Shown here: one piece after another, positions 16,990-26,700 of the stretch
Position numbering within the stretch: position 1 is the stretch's first letter
How the letters are laid out: every line of letters starts with the position of its first letter
DNA from: Streptomyces violascens
GTDB lineage: Bacteria; Actinomycetota; Actinomycetes; Streptomycetales; Streptomycetaceae
Reading direction: 5' to 3'
NCBI RefSeq assembly: GCF_014649955.1
Contig: NZ_BMUA01000020.1
Location: 62,001 to 126,000 of the forward strand
Length of the DNA stretch: 64,000 nt
Made by a program: the position numbers and the translations under genes
Notes under the pieces: generated by a model
What the model was told of the DNA's origin: nothing
The model's database searches: none
Seen by the model: only the letters and a program-made list of their open reading frames with translations

Positions 16990-17223
16990 GAATAACGCCG
17001 TCCTGAGTCCGCACCCCGTGGCGGGGCACCGGCACCGCCCGCCGCATCCACGACGAATTCCTCGCCCACCGCCCCGAACAACGCGTCGGCCTCCTGGTCC
17101 CCGACTGCCGGAGACGGCAAAGCCCTCCGCCTGTACGAGACCTGGGGATACAAGGCCGTCAGCACCAAGCAGCCATCGCCCGGCTCTCAGCCCCTGACCG
17201 CGATGCTCCGCGACATCCTCTGA
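16990..17223 (+). pseudogene. Remnant of a GNAT acetyltransferase (C-terminal part)
   Basis: The + strand encodes RGTGTARRIHDEFLA and RPEQRVGLLV. After a frameshift near 17105 it continues GDGKALRLYETWGYKAVS ... LTAMLRDIL and a TGA at 17221. This is the acetyl-CoA loop plus C-terminal LYxxWGYK signature of GNAT enzymes. The N-terminal half and a start codon are missing, so it is a truncated relic. Confidence 0.6.
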
Positions 17224-17716
17224 GCTGACCTCCAGCCAGCCTTCTGGACCGTGGTCAACATGACCATCCCCCACGACCCTGGACGGGCAATTCCCCAAAT
17301 AGGAACTTATCGGCACAGAAACCCTCTATAAACCATTAGGGAGAATTCCGCCCTCCAGGCGTAGAGAAGGTAATGCAAAGGGTTACAACTCGGCAAGCCC
17401 GAGTAAGTATTCAGTAAAGATGCACGCCAGGTTGCGACCTATACCCATCAGTAATACTTCCGAAGCTGTTCCGTTACAACTGGCGGAGCGGTTGGTGATC
17501 TAATGGCGGCGCCGGTGGGTGGATTTCAGTGACGTAATCCAAAGCTCCCGGCCTGCCGCCATCGGCCGACGATGGCTTCCCAGGGGTGGGGTATTAGTTC
17601 ACTGTCATTGGGCAGTGCTGTGTATTTTGTGAACTCAATCGAAATGTGAATTATCCATGCCTGGGGGCGGTTTTCTGCGTGCGCTCGATCGGCGCGCGAA
17701 AAATTGGAGGGGTTTG
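17224..17716. other. Low-GC gene-free stretch upstream of the secreted inhibitor gene
   Basis: About 490 bp, noticeably AT-richer than the window average, with no supported ORF. Near its 3' end are an inverted repeat GTTCAC ... GTGAAC and a nested CACTG-N8-CAGTG (around 17598-17635). These sit where a promoter/operator for the 17717 gene would be expected. Confidence 0.4.
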
Positions 17717-18169
17717 ATGCACATCAAGAGGGTTGCCGCTGCTGCGGCGGCAGCGGCTGCGGCGATGCTCATCGCTGCGACGCCGGCCAACGCGAGGTCT
17801 GACGGGGATCAGACCAACTGCGGCCACCTCGACGACACGCTGTGTCTGTACTACAACTCGAATGATCAGGGTTCGCACATCGGCATCTACGGGGCCGTGT
17901 ACAACTATCAGTTCACGAATGTGTGCGGATCAAGCGGTTGCACGACTTATCGGTTCAATACATCCGGCAATGGCTACGGAACGGCCGTCAAGAACAATGC
18001 TGCTTCGTTCTATAACGAGGCCGGCTGGGTCTACTGGACCTTTTACAACAGTGGATACGGGGGCACTCGCGACACGGCGGACCCCAATGGGTTCGGGACT
18101 TATTACGGGAACCTGAACGGTACCTACAACAACAACGCGTCCCAGATGGCCAACGCCGAGACGGGCTGA
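17717..18169 (+). CDS. Secreted peptidase-inhibitor family I36-like protein
   Basis: 150 residues, ATG at 17717 with GGAGGGG just upstream. A Sec signal peptide (KR, then an Ala-rich core, cleavage after ANA near residue 31) is followed by a 120-residue mature domain. That domain has the pattern LCLYYNSNDQGSHIGIYG and paired Cys (Cys in TNCGH, TLCLYY, NVCGSSGC), typical of the crystallin-like I36 (SMI) inhibitors of Streptomyces. It is probably an extracellular metalloprotease inhibitor or structural relative. It is monocistronic, with its own AT-rich upstream region. Confidence 0.75.
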   Translation: MHIKRVAAAAAAAAAAMLIAATPANARSDGDQTNCGHLDDTLCLYYNSNDQGSHIGIYGAVYNYQFTNVCGSSGCTTYRFNTSGNGYGTAVKNNAASFYNEAGWVYWTFYNSGYGGTRDTADPNGFGTYYGNLNGTYNNNASQMANAETG

Positions 18170-18455
18170 GCCTCACTGGGAAGTAGCGGTCGGCGCCTCG
18201 CCCGACCGACTTAACGGTGACACTATTCCGCCGTGCGCTCGCTGCCTTGACGGGCGTACGGCGGGATTCCCTCATGCGCAGGAGGAGGCGAGTGCGTCAT
18301 TGCGCCTCAGGCGAATTCCCCGGTGCGGTTCTTACAAAAGTGCGGAACCTTCACGCCAATAGATATGAAATTTATAAAACACAAATGGCTGGCGTGTTGA
18401 GTCGTAATGCGACCTGATGGCAGAACCGATTCAGGGGGATTCGGGTACCTCCGGG

Positions 18456-19436
18456 ATGCACTATTCAACGATCGAACTGGGTGGGCGCGTGCAAAGCAAC
18501 AGAAGATTCAGACGAGGGGTTACTGCGGCGGTTCTGCTGGGAGGGTGTCTCGTCACAGTGGCGGGCTGCAGCTCCACGCCGGCCTCTTCGGACAAGCCAG
18601 GCTCGAACCTGGTGGCGGCCCCCGTGGCGCCCACCTCCACGCCGGTCCTCACATCCACTGCGGCTGTGTCCCTGCCCATCGAGAATTATCTGCTCAAGAA
18701 TTCAGAACATGCTCAGATGCTCTACGCGTCCAAACTGCTGGTGAAGAAATGTTTGGCCCGGTACGGGTTCGACTATGCAGTGGATCCGGCAGGGCAGCAG
18801 GCGCTCGACCCTAAAGGTGACGGCGCGAACATGCCCCGCAGGTACGGCATCGTCGACGCGAGTTTCGCAGCCAGGTTCGGCTACCACCCGTCGTCAGATC
18901 TGACCCCGCGCCCCCTGCCCAGCACCCCGCACATGAGCGAGGCAGAGGAGAACGTCTTTCTGGGTGACGCGCCCCGGGCTGACGGCTCCACTCCCAAGGT
19001 CAAGGAGTACAAGGGGCAGTCCGTCCCTGCCCATGGGTGTGCAGGCGAGGCGCAGCAGAAACTGGGGACGGGGCTTCAGCAACGGCTCGCTGAGAACATC
19101 AACGACGCCAGCTTCCATCAGTCAATGGCCAACACGCGGGTGACGGCTGTCTTCAAGGCGTGGTCGGGATGCATGAAGCAGCACGGCTACCAGTTCGACA
19201 CGCCGCTGGACCCGTTGAAGGCGCCTATCTCGGCATCGCCGACGACCGCTGAGATCGAGATGGCCACGTCCGACATCGCCTGCAAGCAGAAGACCAACCT
19301 CGTAGGTGTGTGGGTGGCCGTCGAAACGGCCATGCAGAACGACTTGATCGGGAAGAATCAGGAAGCCCTGACCGAGATGCACCGCACGGCTGAGAGCACT
19401 CTCAAGAACTCCTCGAAGGTCATCTCCGAAAGATGA
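18456..19436 (+). CDS. Lipoprotein, first gene of a five-gene export operon
   Basis: 326 residues from ATG 18456; a GTG at 18489 gives a more compact signal peptide and is a fair alternative, and the frame is open to 18417. RRFRRGVTAAVLLGGCLVTV is followed by the lipobox VAGC, so the protein is lipid-anchored outside the membrane. The mature part is helical with few motifs (LLVKKCLARYGFDY, AWSGCMKQHGYQF), recalling uncharacterised Streptomyces lipoproteins with conserved Cys. Its stop overlaps the next start (ATGA), opening a chain of overlaps through 23506. Function is unknown. Confidence 0.75.
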   Translation: MHYSTIELGGRVQSNRRFRRGVTAAVLLGGCLVTVAGCSSTPASSDKPGSNLVAAPVAPTSTPVLTSTAAVSLPIENYLLKNSEHAQMLYASKLLVKKCLARYGFDYAVDPAGQQALDPKGDGANMPRRYGIVDASFAARFGYHPSSDLTPRPLPSTPHMSEAEENVFLGDAPRADGSTPKVKEYKGQSVPAHGCAGEAQQKLGTGLQQRLAENINDASFHQSMANTRVTAVFKAWSGCMKQHGYQFDTPLDPLKAPISASPTTAEIEMATSDIACKQKTNLVGVWVAVETAMQNDLIGKNQEALTEMHRTAESTLKNSSKVISER

Positions 19437-20209
19437 ACAGGACCAGAAGCCCCTTCTCTCGTCCCTTCCATATGGCGACGGCTCTTGCGTGCGGGGCCGT
19501 GCTCCTGAGCGCGTGCAGCTCCGGGCATACGGGCCATCACGACACGGTTTCAACGAGGATGCCGACGGTAGGTGCGTCGGTTTCGCCGGGCTATCAGGCA
19601 GCCAACTTCAAGGGCGCCCTGCTCGATATAGGGGATGCTGCAAAGGCGTTCGGCGGATCGTGGAGTGCGGAACCGGCAGTCGAGGAAGCCCCGGGCGAGA
19701 TAGCCGACCCGGACATGTGCCGCCCCTACGTTCTGCCCGAGCATCCTGGTTACGCAGATCTGAATGCGCACCGCAACCTGGACTGGGGCAGTGCCGTCAG
19801 CCGCCGACTCACCGGGCATGCTGCTGGCGCGATAACAGTTCGTACGACCGTCCTCAGCTATGTCACACCGGCGGCCGCGGCAGCGGACGACCGGCGGCAC
19901 CAGACATGGACGAAAGTCTGCGGTACCCAGCACTTCGGAGATCTGTCGCACCGAGCCGTGGTCAGCCCCCTCCAACTCGTCGGCGTACCGGGGACACACG
20001 GCCTGCGCGCCGTGGTCCGGACAACCGACGCGACCGCACCAGCCGCGGTCACGCAGTACGAGTTGCAGGCCACGTTCATGACCGCCGAGAACATCGTCGT
20101 CATCCACGTCACCGGCAACGCTGTGGACCTTGCCGGGCCGCGCGGCGAGCAGCAGATGACGGATCTGGTCAAGGCCGTTGAGGGACGCATGGCGGAGAAA
20201 GCACGATGA
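19433..20209 (+). CDS. Second lipoprotein of the export operon
   Basis: 258 residues. The N-terminal region MATALACGAVLLSAC gives a lipobox LSAC near residue 28. The mature domain (residues 60-255) contains a Cys-bearing central segment and a C-terminal Gly/Arg-rich helix, with no family I can name. Starts and stops overlap both neighbours by 4 bp. Its position between another lipoprotein and an efflux adaptor suggests an extracytoplasmic accessory or immunity-type role for the exporter; this is inference. Confidence 0.75.
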   Translation: MNRTRSPFSRPFHMATALACGAVLLSACSSGHTGHHDTVSTRMPTVGASVSPGYQAANFKGALLDIGDAAKAFGGSWSAEPAVEEAPGEIADPDMCRPYVLPEHPGYADLNAHRNLDWGSAVSRRLTGHAAGAITVRTTVLSYVTPAAAAADDRRHQTWTKVCGTQHFGDLSHRAVVSPLQLVGVPGTHGLRAVVRTTDATAPAAVTQYELQATFMTAENIVVIHVTGNAVDLAGPRGEQQMTDLVKAVEGRMAEKAR

Positions 20210-21519
20210 ACCAGGACAGCGGATCCGTGCCCGACCAAACCCCCAAGGCAGCATCCCGCCTGGTCCGCAGACGCCGTTGGGTCATGGGAGCGGCCGCTGC
20301 GGCGACCGTGCTGTCAGTGGCTGGGTTGTACGGCGCGAGCTTCGTCCAATCGCCTGCCCAAGCCGCTGCGGACACCCAGGCCCCGAAGCCCAGTGTGATC
20401 ACCGCACCGGTTGTGCGTCAGGTGATGAAGAGCACCGTGGTGCTGCGCGGGACGTTCTCCGACGGCCAGACGGTGTCGGCAACTCCCACTCAGGTAGCAG
20501 CCACCAAACCTGGCACGCAGTCGGCGGCTTTGGTGGTCACGGGTGTGTTCGCGCAGCCGGGGCAGCGGGTCAAAGCAGCTCAGCCGCTCTTGGAGTATGC
20601 GGAGCGGCCGGTGTTCGCGCTGCCCGGAAACGTCCCCATGTACCGAGATCTGGTCGTCGGGGAAGAAGGCAAGGACGTCGCACAGCTCCAGCAGGCGCTG
20701 GAGACTCTCGGCTATTCGACCGGTTCGGACACCACCGGGCACTTCGGCGCGGGCACTGCCAGCGCGGTGACCCGCATGTACAAGCACATGGGATACGCCG
20801 TGCCGGTCAGCGCCGACACGCCGGGCAAGGCCGCTGATACGGCAACCCCCGGCGGTACTGGCGGCCCACAGCAGAACAAGGGCCTCGCCGCGCACGCGAC
20901 GGCGCCCGCAGTTGTGGTGCCCGCTTCGGAAGTGGTCTACGTGCCGGTCTTTCCCGCTCGGGTGGCGACCGTGCCGGTCCGGGTCGGTGATGTGGTCAAG
21001 GGGCCGGTCATCACCCTCGCCCGTGGCGACATGACCTTGACGGGCCACCTCGATCCGTCAGAGCGAGGGCTGATCTCGACGGGCATGACCGCGGACATCT
21101 TCTCCGAGGCCACCGGGGTGCATACGACGGGCACCGTCGGGTCGGTCGGATCACTGGTCACGCCGGGGGACAAGAACGCAAAGGACCCGTCCGGCACCGG
21201 AGACGCCGCGTCCGCTGGCGGTGCCGCCTACCTTCCGCTGACGGTCAAGGGAAACAAGCCGTGGGACGCGCGGTTCGCCGGGCAGGACGTCCGTATCACC
21301 TTGACCGCAGCCACCACGACGGAACCCGTTCTGGCCGTTCCCCAGGCCGCCATCGTGGCGCGGGCCGATGCCAAGACCACGGTTTCGGTTCTGGAACCAT
21401 CCGGCAAGCAGCGGGCCGTGCCGGTCACCACAGGGGTGTCCGCCGACGGCCTGGTGCAGATATCGCCGGACCACGGCTCGTCGCTGGCTCCGGGGGACCG
21501 TGTGGTGGTGGGCACATGA
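20206..21519 (+). CDS. Membrane-anchored efflux adaptor with peptidoglycan-binding domain
   Basis: 437 residues. A single N-terminal membrane segment (WVMGAAAAATVLSVAGLYG) follows a basic RRRR stretch. A PG_binding_1 domain lies near residues 145-190 (GEEGKDVAQLQQALETLGY, FGAGTASAVTRM). The C-terminal half is an HlyD/MacA-like beta-barrel (VPVRVGDVVKG, ending RAVPVTTGVSADGLVQI). Gram-positive MacB-type transporters often use such adaptors that reach into the wall. It is coupled by 4-bp overlaps to the lipoprotein before and the ATPase after. Confidence 0.85.
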   Translation: MNQDSGSVPDQTPKAASRLVRRRRWVMGAAAAATVLSVAGLYGASFVQSPAQAAADTQAPKPSVITAPVVRQVMKSTVVLRGTFSDGQTVSATPTQVAATKPGTQSAALVVTGVFAQPGQRVKAAQPLLEYAERPVFALPGNVPMYRDLVVGEEGKDVAQLQQALETLGYSTGSDTTGHFGAGTASAVTRMYKHMGYAVPVSADTPGKAADTATPGGTGGPQQNKGLAAHATAPAVVVPASEVVYVPVFPARVATVPVRVGDVVKGPVITLARGDMTLTGHLDPSERGLISTGMTADIFSEATGVHTTGTVGSVGSLVTPGDKNAKDPSGTGDAASAGGAAYLPLTVKGNKPWDARFAGQDVRITLTAATTTEPVLAVPQAAIVARADAKTTVSVLEPSGKQRAVPVTTGVSADGLVQISPDHGSSLAPGDRVVVGT

Positions 21520-22241
21520 CCACAGCGGCTGCCGCCCCGGTGCTGGAGCTGTGCGACGTCGCCCGGACCTATCCGGGTGCACCGCCGGTACACGCTCTGC
21601 GCCCCGTGGATCTGACTGTAGAGGCCGGCGACTACTTGGCAGTGGTCGGCCCGTCGGGCTCCGGTAAGTCCACCCTCCTGAACCTTCTCGGCCTGCTGGA
21701 CCGTCCGACGTCCGGCACCTTCCGGTTGTCCGGGGTGGATGTGGCCGGCCTCAACGAGCGTGACCGTGCGGCGCTGCGCGGGCGCCGTGTCGGTTTCGTC
21801 TTCCAGTCCTTCCACCTGCTGCCCTATCGGACCGCGACCGAGAACGTCACGCTCGCCCAGTTGTACGTCACCCCCCGCTCCAGGCGCCGTGAATTGGTTG
21901 CCGAGCAGACGCTGCGACGGGTGGGACTCGGCCACCGACTTCAGGCACTTCCCTCGACCATGTCCGGTGGTGAGCGCCAGCGGGTGGCTATCGCTCGAGC
22001 TCTGGTCAATGCCCCGGACATCCTTCTGTGCGACGAGCCGACCGGAAACCTCGACTCCGCCACGGCGCAGGCCGTGATGGATCTGCTGGAGGAACTCAAC
22101 CAGGCCGGGGTCACGATCATCGTCATCACCCATGATCATGCCGTGGCCAGCCGTGCTCGTCGGCGCGTCACCATCCTCGATGGACACCTGAGCGAACCCG
22201 CAGGAAACGTCCCCGACTCCATACGGGAGCAGGCATGCTGA
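21516..22241 (+). CDS. MacB-like ABC transporter ATP-binding protein
   Basis: 241 residues, ATG at 21516 inside the ATGA overlap with the adaptor. Walker A GPSGSGKST, Q-loop FVFQSFHLLP, signature MSGGERQRVAIARAL, Walker B DILLCDEPTGNLD and H-loop THDHAVA are all intact. Subfamily features match the LolD/MacB lineage. It forms a transporter with the permease that follows. The substrate is unknown; related Streptomyces systems move peptides or lipoproteins. Confidence 0.9.
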   Translation: MTTAAAAPVLELCDVARTYPGAPPVHALRPVDLTVEAGDYLAVVGPSGSGKSTLLNLLGLLDRPTSGTFRLSGVDVAGLNERDRAALRGRRVGFVFQSFHLLPYRTATENVTLAQLYVTPRSRRRELVAEQTLRRVGLGHRLQALPSTMSGGERQRVAIARALVNAPDILLCDEPTGNLDSATAQAVMDLLEELNQAGVTIIVITHDHAVASRARRRVTILDGHLSEPAGNVPDSIREQAC

Positions 22242-23506
22242 GGCGTCGGCGCCATGGTCCGGGCATCGCAGCTACCCGGCTCAACTGGCGTGACATGTGC
22301 GCCGAGGCTCTGGCCGGGGTGGTCCAACGCCCTGGCCGGTCGATCCTGACGATGCTCGGGACAATCCTGGGTGTCGGGGCGTTCGTTGCGGTGCTTGGTC
22401 TGACCTCCACCGCCACGGGGCAGATCGGAAAGTCCTTCAGTGTCCTGCAGGACACCACCGTCACCATCGACGACGTAGCAGCCTCTGGCCGCACCGGCAG
22501 CCCGGCCCCTGAGACCGCCGGAATCAGCCTGCCATCGGACACGGACGCCCGCCTGCGGGGACTCAACGGCGTGGTGGACGGCGGGACATGGTGGACGGTG
22601 CCATTGCGCCACCCCACCATCTCGGGCCGCCCCGACGTCACCGAGGCCACGACGTCGGCCGAGTCATCCAGCACTGTCCAACTGTTCGCGGCTTCCCCGG
22701 GCGCTTTGAGGGCAATGCAGCCGAAGCTGGCAACGGGCGTCCTGTACAACGAGTTCCATCAGGGCCGCACAGAGAAGGTATGCGTCCTCGGCAGTACCGC
22801 GGCCCATCTTCTGGGCATCACACGCGTCGACAACCAGCCCGCCGTGTTCATCAACGGAACGGCCTACAGCGTGCTGGGCATCATCTCCGACACCCAGCGA
22901 CTGCCCCAAGGGCTACTGGGTGTCCTGATTCCCTCCAACACCGCGCTGAGCGCGTATGGTCCACCCAGTGACAACCCGGCCCAGGCTCTGATCCACACCC
23001 GCCCGGGTGCCGCACAACTCGTCGCCCGCCAAGCCCCACTGGCTCTGAGGCCCGATCACCCCGAGCTGCTGCACGCGGTCCCCCCGCCAGACCCGCACAC
23101 CCTGCGCGACCAGGTCAACACCGATCTGTCTGGTCTCTTTCTGCTCCTGGCGGCAGTCTGCCTCGTCGTGGGTGCCGTCGGCATCGCGAACACCACTCTG
23201 GTCGCGGTCCTCGAACGCACCGCGGAGATCGGGTTGCGCCGGGCGCTGGGCGCACGTCCGCGCCACATCACGGCCCAGTTCCTCACCGAGTCCACTGCCC
23301 TGGGTGGGCTCGGCGGTCTCATTGGCACCGGCATCGGAGTGGCCGTCGTCGTGATCACGGCAATCGCCCGACAGTGGACCGCCGTCCTGCAACCGTATGC
23401 CGTACTGCCTGCCCCTCTCATCGGGCTGAGCATCGGATTCGCCGCCGGCGTCTATCCGGCCCTACGGGCCGCCCGGATCGAGCCCCTGGATGCCCTGCGC
23501 CGCTAG
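22235..23506 (+). CDS. MacB-like ABC transporter permease
   Basis: 423 residues, overlapping the ATPase gene by 7 bp. An N-terminal membrane segment (ILTMLGTILGVGAFVAVLGL), a large extracytoplasmic domain of about 240 residues, then three C-terminal membrane segments (LFLLLAAVCLVVGAVGIANT and following) give the four-segment MacB/FtsX layout. GLRRALGARPRHI is the usual cytosolic coupling motif. It ends the five-gene operon that starts near 18456. Confidence 0.9.
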   Translation: MLRRRRHGPGIAATRLNWRDMCAEALAGVVQRPGRSILTMLGTILGVGAFVAVLGLTSTATGQIGKSFSVLQDTTVTIDDVAASGRTGSPAPETAGISLPSDTDARLRGLNGVVDGGTWWTVPLRHPTISGRPDVTEATTSAESSSTVQLFAASPGALRAMQPKLATGVLYNEFHQGRTEKVCVLGSTAAHLLGITRVDNQPAVFINGTAYSVLGIISDTQRLPQGLLGVLIPSNTALSAYGPPSDNPAQALIHTRPGAAQLVARQAPLALRPDHPELLHAVPPPDPHTLRDQVNTDLSGLFLLLAAVCLVVGAVGIANTTLVAVLERTAEIGLRRALGARPRHITAQFLTESTALGGLGGLIGTGIGVAVVVITAIARQWTAVLQPYAVLPAPLIGLSIGFAAGVYPALRAARIEPLDALRR

Positions 23507-23776
23507 CCTGCGCCACCCGTTCAACCAGCCCGCGACGTAACCGACAACCTCGATCTCTGGTGTAGCGAGACTCCTGCACGGCTCTGCTTTCCACAGCTCG
23601 AACAGATGCGGCAGGTGAAGACCGCGGCAGCCGTCGTCCTTGTTAGGCCGCTGGCTGATCTGCCCCCGACATGCTTCCCGCCCCGTCCCATGGGCCTTGC
23701 GGCCGGGACGGGTGGGCCTAGCCGCACCTCAACAGGGTGCGGGAAACCACTCACCGATATTCAGGGAAATCTTCTC
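23507..23776. other. Intergenic region before the SGNH hydrolase gene
   Basis: No separate gene is supported. The hydrolase frame is open upstream to an ATG at 23606, but that stretch lacks signal-peptide character and is probably leader sequence and promoter. Confidence 0.4.
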
Positions 23777-26700
23777 TTGAGACCCAGAAGACGAACACGT
23801 GTGCCTCTGGCCGCAGTTGTGGCCTGTGCCGCTTTGGCCGGGGGACTGCTTCAGGCCACACCAGTCATTGCCGTACCGAAGCCGAATCCCACCACGCAGC
23901 AGTCCGCGCCTACGCCTGCGGGCCGGGTCACAGATCCGGACAAGAAGCTCGGCAAGGACTGGAAGACGAGTCCCGACCGTGCAGTGACGGCCGCCGCCGA
24001 CGCCGACGGGCTGCGCATCCTGGTGGCCGACGGCGATCAGGCGTATGCGTGGAAGACCGCTGCAACGCTGTCCGAGCCGGGTATGCCGGCCGACTCGTGG
24101 ATCGGCAACCAGTGCCTGATGGACCACGACCACGCCGCTGTGGTCTACGCGCCGCGTACCTTCACGAACAAGCCGGACCTGATGCAGGGCGGTGCGTTCA
24201 CCGCGATCGTCGACCTGGCGACGGGGAAGGTGACGAAGCTGCCGTTCACGGCGTCGCTGGCGTACTTCGACCCGTCCTGCAACACGGCCACGCACACCGC
24301 CGCGTTCACCGCGTTCCGGGACATGAACGACGCGGAGTCCACGCGGACGCGGGTGGTCACCGTGAACACCGGCGGGAAGACCGTGGGCACAGCCGCCGCA
24401 AAGGGTGAGATCACCAGTGCCGTGCCGGTGAAGGACGGCACGGTCGCGGCCCTTGGCAGCCGGCTGATCCACCTTGACCGTGTCGGCACGGTGAAGAACC
24501 TCGCGGATGCAGACAGTGTTCCGTTCGACATCCGTCCGCAGGCCGACGGCAAGATCGCTTTCGTTGACCAAAAGAGTAACTCCACAGCCCACGCAAAGGT
24601 GTTCACCGGCCGCGGCAAGCCGGCCGCCATCGCCGCGGGCAAGCTCGGCGACCTCGACCTGACGCAGGGCGAGGCGGGCCGAGTGTTCCTCACCGGCCAC
24701 CCCACCGACACCCTCGCCACTGTCGGGACCGGCGTCACCCGGGTCAACGCCCCGGCCCACACGGACGTGTCCTCGCACGGGCGCCTCGCCGTCGAACCGG
24801 TCCTCACCCCCGGCGTCCAGGCCGGGTTGACCCATATCAAGGACTCGGGCAAGGGCTTCACCAAGTCCGAAGAGCCAGCCCCGGCTGGGAAGCCGAGTCC
24901 GACGGTTAGTGCTGCCGAGCCGACGACGGTCACCAGCACGGCCACCACCACCGGCGCCAAGCTCACCCAGAACGTCCAGCAGGAAGCCTCCAACGGCTCG
25001 GGCACCACCCTCTCCCCAGCGATCTCCACCGGCACTGGCAAGCAGCCCCAGCTGGCCCGCACCGCCGCGGTGACCACCGCTGGAGTCTCCAACGACCCGA
25101 CGGACGGAGATCGCTGGTGCGCAATCTCGCGCAATGACGTCAACGCCCAGGCTCTGCAGCCGACTCCGAACCAGGTCGAGTGGGCCGTGGACATGGCCGT
25201 GCGCGGCAATCTACGCTCCAACTACCTCCGCCAGGGTGACTACCGCAACGAGGCGGGCCTGGGCACCATCGACCCGCAGGGGCTGTTCCCACTGCCGACC
25301 CTGACGGGCGGCGGCCGGATTCCGGCGAACGTGCTGCTGGGCATCATGGCCCAGGAGTCGAACCTGTGGCAGGCCGAGTCTGGTGCGATCCCCGGCCAGA
25401 TGGGCAACCCGCTCGCGGCCGTGGACGGCTACTACGGCCACAAGGCCGTCCCCAACGACCCCGCTGCGTACTGGCAGATCAACTGGGACAAGTCCGACTG
25501 CGGCTACGGCGTGGGCCAGGTCACCGACGGCATGCGAATGCCCGGTCATGAGAAGCCCGGGGAGACCAGCCTGTCGCCGTCCCTGCAGAAGCTCGTCGCG
25601 GTCGACTACGCGTCGAACATCGCCGCCTCGCTGAAGATCCTTGCCTCCAAGTGGAACGAGGTGCACCAGGACGGCCAGAAGGTCACTGTCAACAACGACG
25701 ACCCGGCCATGGTGGAGAACTGGTTCACCGCCGTGTGGAACTACAACCTCGGCTTCAACCCCCCCTCCGACGCGGCGAACCACGGCGGGAACTGGGGTCT
25801 GGGGTGGTACAACAACCCGGCCAACCCGATCTACCAGAAGGGTTGGGGTCACCCGTTCATGAACACCGACGTGGACGGCGCGAACGCCAACCGCGACGCA
25901 GCCCACCCGCAGGACTGGCCGTACGAGGTCAAGGTGATGGGCTGGGCCGCGTGGTCCATCGACACCGGCTACTCCTACGCCACCTCGGGCCGACAGGACT
26001 GGCCCGGCGAGTCAGGGTTCGCCTCGGCCGGGTTCCGGCCCGCCTGGTGGGACACCACTTCCTCCCGCACCCTTGTCTCGCCGGCTCTAGGCGTCTTCTG
26101 CAACAGCGCCAACAACTGCAACCCGGACATCCCGCCGAACTGCACAGACGAAGCGTGCTACGCGCAGTACTGGTGGCACCAGCCCAACGCGACCTGGAAG
26201 GGGGACTGCGCTACCCAGTGTGGTCACGAGAGCCTCAAGTACCAGACGCTGTCCTCCGAGCCGGGGCGCGGCTATCGCCTGCAGACCGGTACTCCGGTCT
26301 GTACCGGGGCTCCAACTGGATCCCAGGTCGTCACTTCTATCCCCAGCGGGACACCGACGTGGGGCGATTGTGGCGCGCCCTCCTCAGCGGGCAGTTTCCA
26401 ATTCAGCTTCAACCCCGGAACTGAAGGCCGCTACGAGGCGAAGGCGGACCTGCACCAGATAGGCGGCGGTTACGACGGCCACTACTGGTACACCCACACC
26501 CGTAACGCCGACCACCTGGGCGGTGAGAGCGGCTACATGAACATCGACGGCACCTGGACGCTCGGCCAGAACCTCAACTGGGCCCGTGTCTTCGTGCACT
26601 TGCCCGACACCGGAGCTCAAACCCGGCAGGCCACCTACACCGTGCAAGGCACGGATAGCACCAGCCCCCAACGGGTTGTGCTCCAGCGCGCCGGTGGATG

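Noticed and set aside
23729..24835. 368-residue - strand frame
   Set aside because: Shadow of the secreted SGNH protein gene; no start context or motifs.
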